Below are positions 61,843-64,000 of a stretch of 64,000 nucleotides of DNA, piece after piece. Positions within the stretch are counted from its first letter, which is position 1. Every line of letters starts with the position of its first letter. The notes beneath the pieces were generated by a model. It saw nothing but the letters and a program-made list of their open reading frames with translations, did not search any database and had not been told where the DNA came from. The translations under genes were made by a program, and so were the position numbers. This DNA is from Microbacterium oxydans (GTDB taxonomy: Bacteria; Actinomycetota; Actinomycetes; Actinomycetales; Microbacteriaceae), in contig NZ_CP092891.1 of assembly GCF_026559675.1 (NCBI RefSeq), positions 620,001 through 684,000 on the forward strand, written 5' to 3'.

Positions 61843-63159
61843 ATGATCGACCTCGCACTCCTCCGCGACAATCCGGAGATCGTCCGCCGCTCGCAGGCTG
61901 CTCGTGGAAACGACCAGAGCACCGTCGACGTCGCACTCGAGGCCGATCGTTCGCGCCGCGCGGCTCTCTCCGCATTCGAGGAGCTGCGCGCCGAGCAGAA
62001 CGCCTTCGGCAAGCAGGTCGCGAAGGCGCCCAAGGACGAGAAGGCCGCGCTCGTGGCGCAGGCGAAGGACCTCGCCGAGCGCGTGAAGCAGGCGCAGCAC
62101 GCGGCGAACGAGGCTGCGGAAGCGGCATCCGCCGCGCTCGCCCGCATCGAGAACGTCGTGATCGACGGCGTTCCGGCCGGTGGGGAAGCCGACTTCGTCG
62201 AACTGCGCCGCGTCGGAGACGTGCCCGCCTTCGACTTCGAGCCGAAGGATCACCTCGAGCTCGGGGAGCTCCTCGGAGCCATCGACATGGAGCGCGGGGC
62301 CAAGGTGTCCGGCGCCCGCTTCTACTTCCTGCGCGGCATCGGGGCGCGTCTCGAGATCGCCCTCATGAACCTCGCCCTCGACAAGGCGCTGCAGAACGGC
62401 TTCGTGCCTTTGATCACGCCGACGCTCGTGCGCCCCGAGATCATGCAGGGCACGGGCTTCCTCGGCGAGCACGCCGACGAGGTCTACCACCTCGACAAGG
62501 ACGACGACCTCTACCTCGTCGGCACCAGCGAGGTCGCGCTCGCCGGGTACCACAAGGACGAGATCGTCGACCTCGCCGACGGCGCCCTCCGTTACGCCGG
62601 CTGGTCGACCTGCTACCGCCGTGAGGCCGGGTCGCACGGCAAGGACACCCGCGGCATCATCCGCGTGCACCAGTTCAACAAGCTCGAGATGTTCGTCTAC
62701 ACGACCGCGGAGGAAGCCGAAGCCGAGCACCTGCGCCTCGTCGCGCTGCAGGAGGAGATGCTCACCTCGCTCGGTCTCGCCTACCGCGTGATCGACGTCG
62801 CCGCCGGCGACCTGGGGTCGAGCGCCGCCCGCAAGTACGACATCGAGGCCTGGGTCCCCACCCAGGGCGCGTTCCGCGAGCTCACCTCGACCTCGAACTG
62901 CACGACCTACCAGGCGCGCCGCCTGGACGTGCGGCATCGCCCGGCCGTCGACCAGGCCGACACCGCCGCATCGGGGACGGCGAAGACGCAGCACGTCGCG
63001 ACGCTGAACGGCACCCTGGCGACCACGCGCTGGATCGTCGCGCTGCTCGAGACGCACCAGCAGGCGGACGGCTCGGTGCGCGTGCCCGAGGTGCTGCGCC
63101 CGTACCTCGGCGGTCTCGAAGTGATCCAGCCCCTCGCCGACGGGCGGGCTGCACGGTGA
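61843..63159 (+). CDS. serS: Seryl-tRNA synthetase (438 aa)
   Basis: N-terminal tRNA-binding coiled coil ([20 protein letters not shown]) and class II core ([40 protein letters not shown] with motif 2). It charges tRNA-Ser. Leaderless start. Its stop overlaps the HAD gene start (GTGA). Confidence 0.95.
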   Translation: MIDLALLRDNPEIVRRSQAARGNDQSTVDVALEADRSRRAALSAFEELRAEQNAFGKQVAKAPKDEKAALVAQAKDLAERVKQAQHAANEAAEAASAALARIENVVIDGVPAGGEADFVELRRVGDVPAFDFEPKDHLELGELLGAIDMERGAKVSGARFYFLRGIGARLEIALMNLALDKALQNGFVPLITPTLVRPEIMQGTGFLGEHADEVYHLDKDDDLYLVGTSEVALAGYHKDEIVDLADGALRYAGWSTCYRREAGSHGKDTRGIIRVHQFNKLEMFVYTTAEEAEAEHLRLVALQEEMLTSLGLAYRVIDVAAGDLGSSAARKYDIEAWVPTQGAFRELTSTSNCTTYQARRLDVRHRPAVDQADTAASGTAKTQHVATLNGTLATTRWIVALLETHQQADGSVRVPEVLRPYLGGLEVIQPLADGRAAR

Positions 63160-63977
63160 CGGCACCCTGGTTGGTCGGCCTCGACGTCGACGGCACGATC
63201 CTCCTGCAGGACGAGACCATGAGCCCCGGCGTGCCCGAGGCCATCGCGCGGGTGCGCGACGCCGGTCACATCGTCACGATCGCGACCGGACGCAGCTGGA
63301 TGGCGACGCGGCGCTACGTCGAGGAGCTCGGGCTGACCGCGGACTACGTGGTGTGCTCCAACGGTGCCGTGACGATGCGACGCTCGGGCGACGAGTGGGA
63401 GCGCTGGAACGTCGAGACCTTCGACCCGACGCCCGTGCTCGGCCTGCTGCGCGACCGACTGCCCGAAGCCCGGTACATGGTCGAGCTCGCTTCGGGGCAG
63501 CGACTGTTCACCGAGCAGCTCGACGACTGGACCCTGGACGGCGGTCGACAGGTCGACTTCGACGAGCTCGGCGCCCTGCCCGTCTCGCGCATCGTGGTCG
63601 TCTCCCCGGGGCACGACGAAGACGACTTCCACCGTCTGGTGGCGGATGCGGGTCTCAACGAGGTGTCGTACGCGATCGGCTGGACGGCCTGGCTCGACAT
63701 CGCGCCGCAGGGCGTCGACAAGGGCACCGCCCTGGAGCAGGTGCGCGTCGAGCTCGGTCTCGAAGAGGAGCGCATCCTCGTCGCCGGGGACGGCCGGAAC
63801 GACATCGGGATGTTCGGCTGGGCACGCTCGCTCGGCGGACGGGCCGTGTCGATGGGTCAGGCTCCCGACGAGGTGAAGGATGCCGCGGGCGAGGTCACCG
63901 CCGACGTCGAGGATGGCGGTCTGGCACAGGCGCTGGACACGCTTCCAGCACCTGCCCAGGTCAGCGCAGGAGAATAG
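63156..63977 (+). CDS. HAD-family hydrolase, Cof type (273 aa)
   Basis: Motif [13 protein letters not shown] (nucleophile and acid/base Asp), a C2B cap, then motif [16 protein letters not shown]. Cof-type phosphatases act on sugar phosphates or flavin/nucleotide phosphates; the substrate is not known. Translationally coupled to serS through a four-base overlap. Confidence 0.88.
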   Translation: MTAPWLVGLDVDGTILLQDETMSPGVPEAIARVRDAGHIVTIATGRSWMATRRYVEELGLTADYVVCSNGAVTMRRSGDEWERWNVETFDPTPVLGLLRDRLPEARYMVELASGQRLFTEQLDDWTLDGGRQVDFDELGALPVSRIVVVSPGHDEDDFHRLVADAGLNEVSYAIGWTAWLDIAPQGVDKGTALEQVRVELGLEEERILVAGDGRNDIGMFGWARSLGGRAVSMGQAPDEVKDAAGEVTADVEDGGLAQALDTLPAPAQVSAGE

Positions 63978-63985
63978 AACTCGGC

Positions 63986-63991
63986 TAGACT
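63986..63991 (+). promoter_or_regulatory. -10 hexamer TAGACT pointing out of the window
   Basis: TAGACT, six bases (CACGCC), then TTG as the last three bases of the window (63998-64000). By the spacing of other genes here, a leaderless TTG-started gene is expected to continue beyond the edge. Confidence 0.45.
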
Positions 63992-64000
63992 CACGCCTTG

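Overview
The window is high-GC actinobacterial chromosome and most resembles Microbacterium or a close relative in Microbacteriaceae. This rests on gene content and order (ftsH-folE-folP-folB-folK-DUF3180-PH-PH, lysS, serS, DUF4192, DUF937, LtrA, a DUF7882-type small protein) and on how genes start. At least fifteen starts have a -10 hexamer of form TANNNT exactly six bases before ATG, GTG or TTG, which is the signature of leaderless transcripts. No rRNA or CRISPR array is present. Three tRNA genes (Glu, Asp, Phe) lie at 38.4-38.7 kb on the minus strand.

Layout. 1-7.5 kb: cell-surface polysaccharide locus (secreted beta-helix protein, Wzx-like flippase, two glycosyltransferases, membrane sugar-phosphate transferase). 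7.8-17.9 kb: scattered housekeeping and envelope genes (LtrA, secreted intradiol dioxygenase, acyl desaturase, DivIVA-domain protein, M23 peptidase with FG-GAP repeats, small unknown proteins). 18.1-25.4 kb: a catabolic locus with two ADP-ribosylglycohydrolases facing a LacI regulator, a carbohydrate ABC importer and a ribokinase. Two matching operators sit at the divergent junction, which suggests regulated uptake and hydrolysis of a ribosylated compound followed by ribose phosphorylation.

25434-38461: an integrated actinomycete integrative and conjugative element (AICE, pSAM2-like) in the 3' part of tRNA-Phe, bounded by 114-bp direct repeats with one mismatch. Its core is a small conserved protein, an FtsK/TraB-type DNA translocase, a lipoprotein, a RepSA-like HUH initiator, an excisionase and a tyrosine integrase. 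All are on the plus strand, mostly with overlapping starts and stops. The left arm carries a compact four-gene cargo: a ParB-fold protein, a protein with a possible PD-(D/E)XK-like core, a cytosine-5 DNA methyltransferase and a PIN-like nuclease. This looks like a restriction-modification-like defence cassette of a type I cannot name. The right arm has an HNH-like protein that lost its first His, an unknown protein and an AlbA_2 (Schlafen-type) protein.

38.9-64 kb: conserved chromosome with a coiled-coil M23 peptidase, ppa, a TMEM175-like protein, tilS, REP-like repeats, DUF937, hpt, ftsH, the folate operon, two bacterial PH-domain proteins, a DUF2520 protein, a DUF2207 protein, lysS, DUF4192, cardiolipin synthase, a lipoprotein, a lipid kinase, an ECF-like sigma factor, a SnoaL-like protein, serS and an HAD phosphatase.
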